Assembly: GCF_017963645.1 (NCBI RefSeq)
Contig: NZ_JAGMWN010000004.1
Location: forward strand, 1-64,000
Direction of reading: 5' to 3'
DNA from: Marivibrio halodurans
GTDB taxonomy: Bacteria > Pseudomonadota > Alphaproteobacteria > UBA8366 > Aestuariispiraceae
Length of the DNA: 64,000 bases
Shown here: in pieces, positions 17,528 through 27,368 of the stretch
Layout: the number at the start of each line of letters is the position of its first letter
How positions within the stretch are numbered: the stretch's first letter is position 1
Position numbers and translations under genes: made by a program
The notes under the pieces: model-generated
The model's input: only the letters and a program-made list of their open reading frames with translations
Databases searched by the model: none
Told to the model about the DNA's origin: nothing

Positions 17528-19000
17528 ATGACGCAAAACGCGGACGCCCCGACGACCATCGTCTGGTTCCGAAATGACCTCAGGCTCAGCGACAACCCCG
17601 CCCTCGACGCGGCCCTGAAGGGCGGGCACGCGGTCCTGCCCGTCTTCATCCTGGAGGAGGAAGCGCCGGGGGACATGGCGCTCGGCGGGGCCAGCCGCTG
17701 GTGGCTGCATCACAGCTTGGTCGCGCTGGCGAAGGATTTGGAGGCGGCGGGCGCCCCCCTTCACCTGAGACGCGGACGGGCGGAGGATATCCTACCCGAT
17801 CTGGCCCAGCGTGCCGGGGCCGCACGGGTCACCTGGAACCGCCGGTACGAGCCCTGGGCCATCGACACCGACGCGCGGATCAAGGCCGCCTTGAAGCAGG
17901 ACGACATCGCGGCCGAGAGCTTCAACGGCGCGCTGCTGTACGAACCCTGGGAGGTCAAGACGAAGCAGGGCGGCTGGTACGGCGTCTTCACCCCCTTCTG
18001 GAAGGCGGAATGCGCCCTGGGCGATCCGGCACCGCCCCTGCCCACGCCGCGACGGATCGCGGGCGCGGCGACGGACGCCCTGCCCGCCGGTGACGACCTC
18101 GCGGATTGGGGGTTATCGCCGACCGGGCCCGACTGGGCCGGTGGTCTGCGCAATGCCTGGACACCCGGCGAGGCCGGGGCGCGCGACCGGTTGGACCGCT
18201 TCCTGTCGGACGGCGTCGCGGCCTATCCCGACACCCGCGACCGCCCGGACCGGGAGGGAACATCCCGCCTGTCCCCGCATCTTCATTTCGGAGAGATATC
18301 GCCACGCCAGATCTGGCATTGGTCGCTGGACCGGCTGCGCGCGGAAGACGGTCCGGCAATGGAGCGCGGTGTCTGGGCCTTCCTGCGGGAGGTCGGCTGG
18401 CGCGATTTCAATCACAATCTGCTGTACCACAATCCCGGCATGCCGCACCGGAACTACCAGACGAAGTTCGACGCCTTTCCCTGGCGCGACGACGATGCGG
18501 GCCTGCGGGCATGGCAGCGCGGCCGAACGGGCTATCCGCTGGTCGATGCCGGCATGCGGGAACTTTGGGAGACCGGCTATATGCATAACCGCGTGCGGAT
18601 GCTGGTCGCCTCCTTCCTGGTGAAGGATTTGCTTATCCCCTGGCAACGGGGCGAAGCCTGGTTCCGCGATACGCTGGTCGATGCCGACCTCGCCAACAAT
18701 GTGGCCAACTGGCAATGGACGGCGGGCTGCGGGGCGGATGCCGCCCCCTATTTCCGCATCTTCAACCCCGTGACGCAGGGCGAGAAGTTCGATCCCGATG
18801 GCGACTATGTCCGGCGCTGGATCCCGGAACTGGCGAAACTGCCGGCGAAGTCGATCCACGCCCCCTGGACGGCGGACGCGAAGACCCTGGCGGCCGCGGG
18901 CGTGACCCTCGGCCGGACCTATCCGCGGCCGATCGTCGATCACAAAACCGCCCGGCAACAGGCGCTCGACGCCTATGAGGATGTGAAGGGAGCCGCCTGA
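17528..19000 (+). CDS. phrB: Deoxyribodipyrimidine photolyase (class I CPD photolyase)
   Basis: 490 residues. The N-terminal antenna domain begins IVWFRNDLRLSDNPALDAAL. The C-terminal FAD domain contains WAFLREVGWRDFNHNLL, GRTGYPLVDAGMREL, MHNRVRMLVASFLVKDLLI and the signature WQWTAGCGADAAPYFRIFNP. It repairs cyclobutane pyrimidine dimers using light. Tandem with the flavoprotein gene (TGATG overlap) and further lipid-modification genes; this grouping recalls the singlet-oxygen (RpoE-ChrR) regulon of Rhodobacter. No sigma factor gene is present here. Confidence 0.93.
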   Translation: MTQNADAPTTIVWFRNDLRLSDNPALDAALKGGHAVLPVFILEEEAPGDMALGGASRWWLHHSLVALAKDLEAAGAPLHLRRGRAEDILPDLAQRAGAARVTWNRRYEPWAIDTDARIKAALKQDDIAAESFNGALLYEPWEVKTKQGGWYGVFTPFWKAECALGDPAPPLPTPRRIAGAATDALPAGDDLADWGLSPTGPDWAGGLRNAWTPGEAGARDRLDRFLSDGVAAYPDTRDRPDREGTSRLSPHLHFGEISPRQIWHWSLDRLRAEDGPAMERGVWAFLREVGWRDFNHNLLYHNPGMPHRNYQTKFDAFPWRDDDAGLRAWQRGRTGYPLVDAGMRELWETGYMHNRVRMLVASFLVKDLLIPWQRGEAWFRDTLVDADLANNVANWQWTAGCGADAAPYFRIFNPVTQGEKFDPDGDYVRRWIPELAKLPAKSIHAPWTADAKTLAAAGVTLGRTYPRPIVDHKTARQQALDAYEDVKGAA

Positions 19001-20373
19001 TGTCGGATCGCCAACGGATGAAACGGATCGCGGTCGTCGGCGGTGGCATAGCGGGGCTTTCCGCCGCATGGTTGCTGAACCGGCGCCACGACGTCGCCCT
19101 GTTCGAGCGTAACGGCTATATCGGCGGGCATTCCAATACCCTCGACGCGCCGGACGGGCGCGGCGGGACTATTCCGGTCGATACGGGCTTCATCGTCTAT
19201 AACGAGCGCACCTATCCAAATCTGATCGGCCTGTTCGATCATCTGGGGGTGGCGCGCATCGAGACCGACATGTCCTTCGCCGTCACCTTGGACGGCGGGC
19301 GGCTGGAATATGGCGGCGGTACGCTGGCGAGCCTGTTCGCGCAGAAGCGCAATCTGTTCCGCCCGAGCTTCCATCGCATGGTGCGCGACATCCTGCGCTT
19401 CTATCGCGAGGCGCCGAGCGCGCTGGCGGGCGGCGCCTGCGCGGCCCTGAGCCTGGGGGAATTCCTGGAGCGCGCCGGCTATGGCCGCGCCTTCATCGAC
19501 GACCATCTGCTGCCCATGGCGGCGGCCATATGGTCCTGCCCGGTTGAAACGATGAAAGCCTTCCCGGCGGAAAGCTTCGTGCGTTTCTTCGACAATCACG
19601 GCCTGCTTCAGGTCAAGGACCGGCCGCGATGGTGGACGGTGAAGGGCGGCAGCCGGGAATATGTGAAACGGATGACCGCCGATCTGCCGCGCGTGGAGGC
19701 GAACGCGGCGATCGCCGCCGTCACCCGCGACACGGACGGGGTCGTGCTTCATTTCGCCGACGGCCGGCATGAGCGTTTCGACGAGGCGGTCCTGGCCTGT
19801 CACGGGGACGAGGCGCGCGCCCTCCTCGGCGATGCGAGCGCGCGGGAACGGTCGATCCTGGGCGGCTTCCGCTATCAACGGAACCGCGCGGTCCTGCATG
19901 ACGATCCCGGGCAGATGCCGCGCCGCCGCGCGGTGTGGTCGAGTTGGAACTATCTGGCCGGACGGGACAGCCACGCCACACGCCAGGTCGCCGTGACCTA
20001 TTGGATGAACCAGCTTCAATCCCTCGACGCGCGGGATCTGTTCGTCACCCTCAACCCGTTCGAGGCGATCGATCCGGCCCGGGTAGTCGCCGATCTGTCC
20101 TACGACCATCCGGTTTTCGACGGGGACGCGATCGCGGCGCAACGGGCGCTGCCGGAAATTCAGGGGACCGACCGCCTCTGGTTCTGCGGGGCGCATTGCG
20201 GCTATGGCTTCCATGAGGACGGGATCGGCTCCGCCGTCGCGGTGGCGCGGCGCCTCGGCGTCGATACGCCCTGGCCGCCGGGCGCGGTTCACGCCATGCG
20301 CGCGGTGCTGGGCGAGCCGCCCTCTTCCACCCCGACACCGCCGAACCCGGATCGACTGGAGGCGGCGGCTTGA
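19000..20373 (+). CDS. FAD-dependent amine-oxidase-like oxidoreductase (COG2907)
   Basis: 457 residues. An N-terminal Rossmann FAD site (IAVVGGGIAGLSAAWLL), then VALFERNGYIGGHSNTL and PVDTGFIVYNERTYPNL, typical of COG2907 flavoproteins. The C-terminus has FCGAHCGYGFHEDGIGSAV. It sits between photolyase and DUF1365/Cfa-like genes, a block conserved in many Gram-negatives. In Rhodobacter a flavoprotein of this block is implicated in making furan fatty acids (my recollection of the ufa genes), so acyl-chain desaturation or oxygenation is a plausible role. Overlaps the photolyase stop by one base. Confidence 0.85.
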   Translation: MSDRQRMKRIAVVGGGIAGLSAAWLLNRRHDVALFERNGYIGGHSNTLDAPDGRGGTIPVDTGFIVYNERTYPNLIGLFDHLGVARIETDMSFAVTLDGGRLEYGGGTLASLFAQKRNLFRPSFHRMVRDILRFYREAPSALAGGACAALSLGEFLERAGYGRAFIDDHLLPMAAAIWSCPVETMKAFPAESFVRFFDNHGLLQVKDRPRWWTVKGGSREYVKRMTADLPRVEANAAIAAVTRDTDGVVLHFADGRHERFDEAVLACHGDEARALLGDASARERSILGGFRYQRNRAVLHDDPGQMPRRRAVWSSWNYLAGRDSHATRQVAVTYWMNQLQSLDARDLFVTLNPFEAIDPARVVADLSYDHPVFDGDAIAAQRALPEIQGTDRLWFCGAHCGYGFHEDGIGSAVAVARRLGVDTPWPPGAVHAMRAVLGEPPSSTPTPPNPDRLEAAA

Positions 20374-21182
20374 CGGACGTGGCGGTACATAGCGGAACCA
20401 CGCAAGGGGCGACGGAACCCGTGGGCGGCAGCGCGCTCTATTTCGGACGCGTGGTGCATAAACGCCTGCGCCCGATGACGCACCGGTTGGATTATCGGGT
20501 ATTCTCCCTCTTCCTCGATATCGACGATTTGGCGGCGCTCGACGCGCGCTCGCGCCTCTTCGGCTACAACCGCCTGCGCCCTGTCTCCTTCATGGATCGC
20601 GATCACGGGCCGCGCGACGGCGGTCCCTTGCGCCCCTGGGTCGAGGCCAAACTGGCCGAACGCGGCATCGACATCGCGGGCGGGCCGATCCGCCTGCTCT
20701 GCTTCCCCCGGCTGTGGGGCTATGTCTTCAACCCGCTCAGCATCTATTTCTGTTACCGTCCGACCGGCGGCCTGCGCGCGATCCTCTATGAGGTCGCGAA
20801 TACCTTCGGGGAATGGCACGGCTATCTGCTGGAGGTCCCGGCGGGGGCGGCGGAGATATCGCAGACGACGGAGAAGGTCTTCCACGTCTCCCCCTTCAAC
20901 CGAATGGGCGGGCATTACCGCTTCCGGCTGAAGCCGCCGGGCACGCGACTCAACCTGCTGATCCGGCAGAGCGACCCGGAGGGGCGCCCGCTGCTCGTCG
21001 CCTCCCATGTCGGGGCGCGGCGGCCGCTCGACGACAGGGCGCTCGCGGCCGCGATCCTGCGCCACCCATTGATGACGCTGAAGGTCACCGCCGCGATCCA
21101 TTGGGAGGCGCTGAAGCTCTGGCTCAAGGGCGCGCGCTACGTGCCCAAGCCCGCGCCGCCGGAGCGGGAGATCACCGGATGA
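20370..21182 (+). CDS. DUF1365 family protein
   Basis: 270 residues; DUF1365, with the pattern LYFGRVVHKRLRPMTHRLDY near the start, LLCFPRLWGYVFNPLSIYFCY in shorter conserved pieces such as GYVFNPLS, and EKVFHVSPFNRMGGHYRF. The function is unknown, but the gene nearly always sits between COG2907 and a Cfa-type methyltransferase. It starts at TTG 20370 overlapping the previous stop, with GGAGG upstream; GTG at 20379 is the alternative. Confidence 0.88.
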   Translation: MTDVAVHSGTTQGATEPVGGSALYFGRVVHKRLRPMTHRLDYRVFSLFLDIDDLAALDARSRLFGYNRLRPVSFMDRDHGPRDGGPLRPWVEAKLAERGIDIAGGPIRLLCFPRLWGYVFNPLSIYFCYRPTGGLRAILYEVANTFGEWHGYLLEVPAGAAEISQTTEKVFHVSPFNRMGGHYRFRLKPPGTRLNLLIRQSDPEGRPLLVASHVGARRPLDDRALAAAILRHPLMTLKVTAAIHWEALKLWLKGARYVPKPAPPEREITG

Positions 21183-21210
21183 CCGAACCCACCCCGTTTC
21201 AATCGCTGCA

Positions 21211-22479
21211 ATGGAAAAGTCAGGCATGAGCATCGACACCCACGCAACGACCTATGCCCCCAGCCCCCGGGCAGAACCGACGATCGAGGAAGGCACCGCC
21301 AAGCGCCTGTCGCTCGGCAGCCGAATGGCCTTCGCGCTGGCCCGGCGCATCCGGATCGGCAGCTTCGACGTTCGCGTGCCCGAGGGCGCGCGGCGGCGCT
21401 ATACCGGCCCGCGCGGCGGCCCGGTCGGCACCATCCACATCCACGATCCCCGCATGGCGCGACGGATGATCCTGGGCGGCAATGTCGGGCTCGGCGAGAG
21501 CTATATGGACGGGGATTACGACAGCGACGATTTGGCGAGCTTCCTGACCGTCGGCGCGCTCAACAGCGATGCGCTGGACGAAGTGCTGCGCGGTTCGGCC
21601 CTTTATCGGGGACTGCACAAGTTGCTGCACGGCCGCAACCGGAACAGCAAGACGGGAAGCCGCCGGAACATCGCCCGCCATTACGATCTGGGCAACGCCT
21701 TCTATCGCGAATGGCTCGACCCCACGATGACCTATTCCTCGGCCGCCTTCGGGCACGAAACCGAGACACTGGAGACGGCGCAGGCCCGGAAATACGACCT
21801 GCTGCTCGACCGGCTGGATGCCCGCCCCGGTGATAAGGTGCTGGAGATCGGCTGCGGCTGGGGCGGTTTCGCGGAACATGCGGCGCGCACGCGCGGCTGC
21901 AAGGTGACCGGGATCACGATCAGCCGCGCCCAGCACGATTTCGCCCGCGCACGTATCCAGCGCCAGGGCCTGAACGAGCAGGTCGAGATTCGCCTGCAGG
22001 ATTATCGCGACACGCGCGAACGCTTCGACCGCATCGCCTCCATCGAGATGTTCGAGGCGGTGGGGGAGACCTATTGGCCGGTCTTCTTCGAGACCCTGCG
22101 CGACCGGCTGGTCGAGGGTGGGCGCGCCGCGATGCAGGTGATCACCATCGCCGACCGGCACTTCGACTATTATCGAGGCCGGCCTGATTTCATCCAACGC
22201 TATATCTTCCCCGGCGGCATGTTGCCGAGCCCGCGCGCCTTCACGCGGGAGAGTGAGCGCGCCGGCCTGACGGTGGAGCGGATGGAGGGTTTCGGCCCCT
22301 GCTATGCACGCACGCTGGCCGAATGGAACCGACGCTTCCAGGGAGCGTGGCACCGGTTGGAGCCACTCGGCTATGACGCGCGGTTCAAGCGGATGTGGGA
22401 ATATTACCTCGCCTATTGCGAGGCCGGGTTCCGGGCCGGAACGATCGACGTGCAGCGCATCCAACTGGCCAAGCGCTAA
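21211..22479 (+). CDS. Cfa-like SAM-dependent fatty-acyl methyltransferase
   Basis: 422 residues from ATG 21211; the second Met at 21226 has a better ribosome site (GGAAAAG). An N-terminal lipid-binding region precedes the methyltransferase fold with motif I VLEIGCGWGGFAEHAA and family blocks NIARHYDLGNAFYREWLDP, FDRIASIEMFEAVGE and YIFPGGMLPSP. The family methylates cis double bonds of membrane phospholipid acyl chains, giving cyclopropane or, for UfaM-type enzymes of Rhodobacter, methylated trans-unsaturated chains that lead to furan fatty acids. Context favours the latter; residues separating the two were not checked. Confidence 0.88.
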   Translation: MEKSGMSIDTHATTYAPSPRAEPTIEEGTAKRLSLGSRMAFALARRIRIGSFDVRVPEGARRRYTGPRGGPVGTIHIHDPRMARRMILGGNVGLGESYMDGDYDSDDLASFLTVGALNSDALDEVLRGSALYRGLHKLLHGRNRNSKTGSRRNIARHYDLGNAFYREWLDPTMTYSSAAFGHETETLETAQARKYDLLLDRLDARPGDKVLEIGCGWGGFAEHAARTRGCKVTGITISRAQHDFARARIQRQGLNEQVEIRLQDYRDTRERFDRIASIEMFEAVGETYWPVFFETLRDRLVEGGRAAMQVITIADRHFDYYRGRPDFIQRYIFPGGMLPSPRAFTRESERAGLTVERMEGFGPCYARTLAEWNRRFQGAWHRLEPLGYDARFKRMWEYYLAYCEAGFRAGTIDVQRIQLAKR

Positions 22480-22485
22480 CCCCGG

Positions 22486-23874
22486 ATGAGCGAGTCAACG
22501 CGCGCTTCCTCAGCGTCCACCCGGCTCTCGCCCTTCGGGCTTCTCGCCTATGGGCTGATCGGGTTGCCGCTCGCGGCGGCGACGCTGCCGGTCTATGTGC
22601 TGGTGCCGGGCTACTATGCGGTGGAACTGGGCCTGGGGTTGTCGGCCGTCGGGGCGGTTCTCTTCGCCATGCGGCTGTGGGACGTGGTCAGCGATCCGCT
22701 GATCGGCGCGCTTTCCGACCGCACGCGCGGGCGCTTCGGCCGCCGCCGCCCCTGGATCGCGGCCGGCGCGCCGGTGACCGCGCTGGGCGCGTGGATGCTG
22801 TTCGCCCCGGGCGATGGGGCGGGTCTCGGCCATCTCGCGGGCGCGGCCTTCCTGCTCTATCTCGGCTGGACCATGGTCATGTTGCCCTATGGCGCCTGGG
22901 GGGCGGAACTCAGCGGCGATTATGACGAGCGCAGCCGGATCGCCGCGGCGCGGGAAGGCTTCGTCGTCGCCGGCACGCTGGTCGCGGCCGCCGCCGCCGG
23001 CTGGGCGGGGGCGGATCGAAGGGCGGACGGGTTGATGGCCGTCGGCCTTCTCGTCGTTGTTCTGTTGCCGGTGACGGCGGCCCTGCTTCTCGCCCGGGTG
23101 CCGGACCCGCCGCCCGCGCGGCCAACCCGCATTCCCTGGCGCGACGGGTTGAAGGTGATGGGCCGCAACCGGCCCTTCCGGCGGCTGATCGCGGCATGGC
23201 TGTTGAACGGGGTGGCGAACGGCCTGCCGGCGACGCTGTTCCTGCTTTATGTCGATCATCATCTGGCCGCGCCGGACAAATCCGGATGGCTGCTGCTTAC
23301 GTATTTCGGGGTAGCGATCGCCGGTCTGCCCTTGTGGCTCGGGCTATCGCGGCGCTTCGGGAAGCACCGCGTGTGGTGCGGGGCGATGATCTGGACCTGC
23401 CTCTGGTTCTCCGCAGCGCCGTTCCTGGGGCCTGGGGATGTCTGGCTCTTCGCGGTGGTCTGCGTGGCGACGGGCGTGGCGTTGGGGGCCGATCTGGCCC
23501 TGCCGCCGTCGATGCAGGCGGACGCGGTCGATGTCGATACCGTCGAGACCGGGGGGACCGCGCGGACCGGGCTTTATTTCGCCCTATGGGGCATGGCGAC
23601 GAAATTGTCGCTGGCCTTGGCGGTGGGCCTCGCCTTTCCGGGGCTGGAGATGCTGGGCTTCGACGCCATGGCCGCGCGAGGTGGCACGGGGAACGTCGCC
23701 CGGACCGACGGGACGATGGCGCTCGCCTGGATGTACGGCTTCGCGCCGATCGTCTTCAAGCTGGGCGCGATCGCCCTGGTTTGGAGACATCCGCTCGACG
23801 CGGCGCGGCAATCCGATCTGCGCCGTCGAATCGCGGGGAATGTCGTGGAACGGGAGACGGGTGGCGCCCATTAG
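22486..23874 (+). CDS. MFS transporter, MelB/GPH type
   Basis: 462 residues with about 12 membrane helices. The loop after helix 2 is the family signature RLWDVVSDPLIGALSDRTRGRFGRRRPW, seen here as RLWDVVSDPLIG and DRTRGRFGRRRPW. GPH transporters couple substrate uptake to cations, but members in this photolyase-linked cluster have no known substrate. Follows the methyltransferase by 6 nt, in the same operon. Confidence 0.85.
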   Translation: MSESTRASSASTRLSPFGLLAYGLIGLPLAAATLPVYVLVPGYYAVELGLGLSAVGAVLFAMRLWDVVSDPLIGALSDRTRGRFGRRRPWIAAGAPVTALGAWMLFAPGDGAGLGHLAGAAFLLYLGWTMVMLPYGAWGAELSGDYDERSRIAAAREGFVVAGTLVAAAAAGWAGADRRADGLMAVGLLVVVLLPVTAALLLARVPDPPPARPTRIPWRDGLKVMGRNRPFRRLIAAWLLNGVANGLPATLFLLYVDHHLAAPDKSGWLLLTYFGVAIAGLPLWLGLSRRFGKHRVWCGAMIWTCLWFSAAPFLGPGDVWLFAVVCVATGVALGADLALPPSMQADAVDVDTVETGGTARTGLYFALWGMATKLSLALAVGLAFPGLEMLGFDAMAARGGTGNVARTDGTMALAWMYGFAPIVFKLGAIALVWRHPLDAARQSDLRRRIAGNVVERETGGAH

Positions 23875-23898
23875 GTCGCGGGACCCGCGTTAGGAACG

Positions 23899-24501
23899 AT
23901 GATGGGAAAACTGGCCGCGCTTTTGGCCGCGATGGCCCTTCTTACGGGATGCGGAGGCATGAAGATCGAGGATTTCAGCAACGGTGGACCGACCCTGACG
24001 CTCGAAGAATATTTCGACGGCCGGGCCAGGGCCTGGGGCGTGTTCGAGGATCGCTTCGGCAATCTGCGCCGGCAATTCACCGTCGATATCGAGGGCGACT
24101 GGGACCCCGAAACGCGCACCCTGACGCTGGTCGAGGATTTCGACTATCGCGACGGCGAGACGGAACGGCGCGTGTGGACCCTCACGAAAACCGGCTCCGA
24201 TAGCTATGAAGGAACCGCCGACGGGGTCGTCGGCACGGCGCGCGGGAAGATCGCCGGCAACGCCTTCAATTGGACCTATACATTCGACATGGCCGTGGGC
24301 GATTCCACTTGGCGCGTCGATTTCGACGATTGGATGTTCCTGCAACCCGGCGGCGTGATCGTGAACCGCGCCGCCGTCAGCAAATGGGGCATCCAGATCG
24401 GCCGTGCCATGATCATGTTCCAGAAATTGGACGAGGCGCGTGTCGGCACCCTGGGCGCCTCCCCGCCCATCGGGGCGGGAGCCCGCGTGGCGGCGGAATA
24501 A
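23899..24501 (+). CDS. DUF3833 family lipoprotein
   Basis: 200 residues. The lipoprotein signal ends in the lipobox LLTGC (Cys18), then GGMKIEDF and LTLEEYFDGRARAWGVFEDR, typical of DUF3833. A beta-rich, lipocalin-like fold is expected, with many alternating strands (RQFTVDIEGDWDPETRTLTL). The family is a constant member of the COG2907/DUF1365/Cfa cluster and may handle lipid products at the envelope. It is the last gene of the plus-strand operon and converges with the NTF2-like gene 10 nt away. Confidence 0.88.
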   Translation: MMGKLAALLAAMALLTGCGGMKIEDFSNGGPTLTLEEYFDGRARAWGVFEDRFGNLRRQFTVDIEGDWDPETRTLTLVEDFDYRDGETERRVWTLTKTGSDSYEGTADGVVGTARGKIAGNAFNWTYTFDMAVGDSTWRVDFDDWMFLQPGGVIVNRAAVSKWGIQIGRAMIMFQKLDEARVGTLGASPPIGAGARVAAE

Positions 24502-24510
24502 CGCGGCTCC

Positions 24511-24999
24511 CTATCGCGCCGCCTTCACCCGGAAGCGGGCGAGGAGCCACCGCACCCCCGCCCCCACGACGGGAAGCCGCGCCAGCAGACCGCTTGCCGA
24601 ATCCCAATGGTCGATATGGGCCACGACCGACCCATCCGACCCGACATGGATTTCCGACATACCCTCTATCCGCCATTCCGGCCCCTGGCCGAGCGTCTTC
24701 GGCCGGAAGCGGAAGACCCAGCGGACATAGCCCGCGCGCGCCCCCGCCGCGACATCCAGGATTTCGAAGCGCGGATCGATGCAGCTCTCGAACATCTCGG
24801 TCAGGATCGCCGCGAGCGCCGCTTGCCCCGTCACGTCGTTGAAGGGATCGCGGAACCGGATATCGGGCGCGGCGAGGGCCAGTAGGCCGTCATAACTCCC
24901 TGGCGTCACGGCCGCGAAGGCCGCCGCCCATCGGCGCGTCACCGCCAGGGTATCGACGGGAGTCGCGGCCCGCCCGTCTCCACCGTCCGTTTCGGTCAT
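24511..24999 (-). CDS. NTF2-like (SnoaL-type) protein
   Basis: 162 residues. A compact NTF2 fold: helix TRRWAAAFAAVTPGSYDGLL, then APDIRFRDPFNDVTGQAALAA and VAHIDHWDSASGLLARLPV. Such folds serve as small-molecule enzymes or binding proteins. The ATG at 24999 overlaps the SDR stop (ATGA), so the pair is coupled. This gene family is regularly found with the SDR and the Cfa-like block; substrate unknown. Confidence 0.82.
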   Translation of the reverse strand: MTETDGGDGRAATPVDTLAVTRRWAAAFAAVTPGSYDGLLALAAPDIRFRDPFNDVTGQAALAAILTEMFESCIDPRFEILDVAAGARAGYVRWVFRFRPKTLGQGPEWRIEGMSEIHVGSDGSVVAHIDHWDSASGLLARLPVVGAGVRWLLARFRVKAAR

Positions 25000-25763
25000 T
25001 CGATTCCCGTCGCCTTGCGTATCAGGGGAAAATAGGCACGCGGCGGCAGGGCCCGCAACGCCTTCAACTGCAGGACGAAGGGCCGGGGGAAGGCGATCTC
25101 GAACCGGTCGGCGCGCAACCCGTCCCAGATCGCGCGGGCCGCGTCCTCCGGCTCCATCAGATAGGGCATCTTGAAGTCGTTCCGGTCGGTGAGCGGCGTG
25201 CGCACGAAGCCCGGACAGACGACCTGGACCGTGACGCCCCGGCCGTCGAGTTCCGCCTTCAGCGATTCCGCCATGGCGATGACGGCCGCCTTGCTGCCGC
25301 AATAGGCCGCCGCCCGTGGTAGGCCGCGATAGCCCGCCACCGACGCCACCAGCGCCAGACGGCCGGAGCCGCGCGCCACCATCCGGGGCATCAGCACCTC
25401 CAGCGCCTTGACCGTGCCCATGACGTTGAGGTCGAAGATGCGTTCGACATCGGCGCTCTGGAAGTCGTCGACCGGCGTTTCCTTATGCGTCCCGGCATTG
25501 AGGACCGCCGTCGCGATCCCGCCCAGCTTCGCCTCGATATCCGTTACCGCATGGCGCAGCGAGTCGATATCGGTCGCGTCGCAGGGGAAGGGGTGGATGC
25601 GCCCCGCCGGTGCCTTGGCGGCGACCGCGTCCAATTTTTCGGCCGAGCGCGCGGAAATCGCGACGGTGGCGCCCGCGCGCGCGACATGGAGGGCGAGCGC
25701 CTCGCCGATCCCCTGGCTCGCGCCCAGGATCCACAGGGGGCTTTCGGGCTTGTCTTGCGCCAT
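24996..25763 (-). CDS. SDR-family oxidoreductase
   Basis: 255 residues. Cofactor motif GASQGIG (residues 14-20), NAG motif VLNAGTH, catalytic Ser in VASVAGYRG and the YCGSK active-site Tyr/Lys. The C-terminal region is basic/hydrophobic (FEIAFPRPFVLQLKALRAL). It is probably NAD(P)H-dependent; the substrate is unknown but the surrounding genes suggest a lipid. It sits 12 nt behind the FeS photolyase gene in one transcript. Confidence 0.85.
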   Translation of the reverse strand: MAQDKPESPLWILGASQGIGEALALHVARAGATVAISARSAEKLDAVAAKAPAGRIHPFPCDATDIDSLRHAVTDIEAKLGGIATAVLNAGTHKETPVDDFQSADVERIFDLNVMGTVKALEVLMPRMVARGSGRLALVASVAGYRGLPRAAAYCGSKAAVIAMAESLKAELDGRGVTVQVVCPGFVRTPLTDRNDFKMPYLMEPEDAARAIWDGLRADRFEIAFPRPFVLQLKALRALPPRAYFPLIRKATGIE

Positions 25764-25775
25764 GCTCCGCGCCTT

Positions 25776-27368
25776 TCAATTCAGCGTTTCGAGGAACCGG
25801 CGCGCATCCTCCCGGATCGCGCGCTTCGTATCGTCGCCCATGCGGGCCAGCGTCTTGAGCGGCATGGCCATGCGGGGATTGTCCCCCAACCGGTCCGCGT
25901 GCCGCATCAGGAAATCCCAATAGAGATAGTTGAAGGGGCAGGCATCGGGCCCGTCGCGCCGCTTCACGTCATAGCGGCAATCGCGGCAATAGGTGGACAT
26001 CCGGTCGATATACTTGCCGCTGGCGGCATAGGGCTTGGAGGCCATCAAGCCGCCATCCGCATGCAGCGCCATGCCGTGCGTGTTCGGCAATTCCACCCAT
26101 TCATAGGCATCGGCATAGACGGCCAGATACCAGGCGCAAACCTGCTTCGGATCGATCCCGGCCAGCAGCGCGAAGGTCCCCGTCACCATCAGCCGTTGGA
26201 TATGATGGGCGTAGGCGAGGCGCCGGGTCTCGTCCACCACATGGGCGATGCAGGCCATGTCGGTCTCCGCCGTCCAATAGAAATCCGGCAGATCGCGCAC
26301 CGCCCCGAAATGATTGGTCTCGGCATAGTCGGGCATGCGCAGCCAATAGATACCGCGCACATATTCGCGCCACCCGATGATCTGGCGGATGAAGCCCTCC
26401 ACCGCGTTGAGGGGGGCCGCGCCCTCGCGATAGGCGCGCTCCGCCGCGCGGCATACCCCCAAGGGGTCGAGCAGCCCGGCATTCAGATAGAGCGCGATCA
26501 CCGAATGATAGAGGTGATCCGACCCGGCCGTCATCGCGTCCTGATAATCGCCGAAGAGCGGCAGTCGCTCCGCGATGAAGCGGTCGAGGGCGGTTTCCGC
26601 ATCCGCGCGCGTCACCGCGTAATCGAAGGGATGCAGATCGCCGAAATGATGGGCGAAACGCGCCTCCACCAAATCCAACACCGCGCGCGTCGTCGCATCC
26701 GGCGCGAATGACGGCACGGCCGGCGGACCGAACAGCCCGCCGCCCGCTCCACCACCGCCCAGCCGATCGTCGGGCGGCTTGCGGTTATCCTTGTCGAAAT
26801 TCCATTGCCCGCCTTCGGGCTTGCCGGATGCATCCATCAATAGGCCGGTGGCGCGCCGCATCTCGCGATAGAAATGCTCCATCCGGACCTGCTTGCGCCC
26901 CGCCGCCCAATCGCGGAACCATGCGCGGGCGCACAGGAACCGGTCATCCTCCCGGATATCCACGGGCACGCCGATTTCCGCCGCCCAGCCGCGCATCGCG
27001 CGATCCAGACGATATTCCCCGCACTGCGTGCAGACGACCCGGCGGGCGCCCGTCGCCGCGAGCGCGCGGGCGACCTCGCCGCCGATGGTCCCGCTATTGT
27101 CGGGATCATCGAGGCGGATATAGCGCACCGCGATCCCTTCCGCCTCCAACTCCGCCGCGAAGTGGCGCATCACGGCGAAGAGGAAGGCGATCTTCTTCGG
27201 ATGGTGCGGGACATAGGTCGCCTCCGCCGCGACCTCGGCCATCAGGACCGTGTCACGCGCCTGATCGATATCGGACAGGGCGGAGAGCGAGCGGCTCGCC
27301 TGATCGCCAAGGACAAGGCGCAGCGTGGGGCCGTCGCCGACCCCGCCGCCAGGCTCAGCGCATGACAT
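25776..27368 (-). CDS. FeS-BCP cryptochrome/(6-4) photolyase family protein
   Basis: 530 residues. The N-terminus has LRLVLGDQ (antenna domain), followed by HHPKKIAFLFAVMRHFAAEL. The C-terminus contains VCAWYLAVYADAYEWVELPN, then YCRDC and ACPFNYLYWDFL. The four cysteines match the [4Fe-4S] ligands of Agrobacterium PhrB-type enzymes, which repair (6-4) photoproducts. Starting at ATG 27368, it overlaps the DUF6134 stop by 14 nt. It is the second photolyase within 10 kb, facing the CPD photolyase operon. Confidence 0.9.
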   Translation of the reverse strand: MSCAEPGGGVGDGPTLRLVLGDQASRSLSALSDIDQARDTVLMAEVAAEATYVPHHPKKIAFLFAVMRHFAAELEAEGIAVRYIRLDDPDNSGTIGGEVARALAATGARRVVCTQCGEYRLDRAMRGWAAEIGVPVDIREDDRFLCARAWFRDWAAGRKQVRMEHFYREMRRATGLLMDASGKPEGGQWNFDKDNRKPPDDRLGGGGAGGGLFGPPAVPSFAPDATTRAVLDLVEARFAHHFGDLHPFDYAVTRADAETALDRFIAERLPLFGDYQDAMTAGSDHLYHSVIALYLNAGLLDPLGVCRAAERAYREGAAPLNAVEGFIRQIIGWREYVRGIYWLRMPDYAETNHFGAVRDLPDFYWTAETDMACIAHVVDETRRLAYAHHIQRLMVTGTFALLAGIDPKQVCAWYLAVYADAYEWVELPNTHGMALHADGGLMASKPYAASGKYIDRMSTYCRDCRYDVKRRDGPDACPFNYLYWDFLMRHADRLGDNPRMAMPLKTLARMGDDTKRAIREDARRFLETLN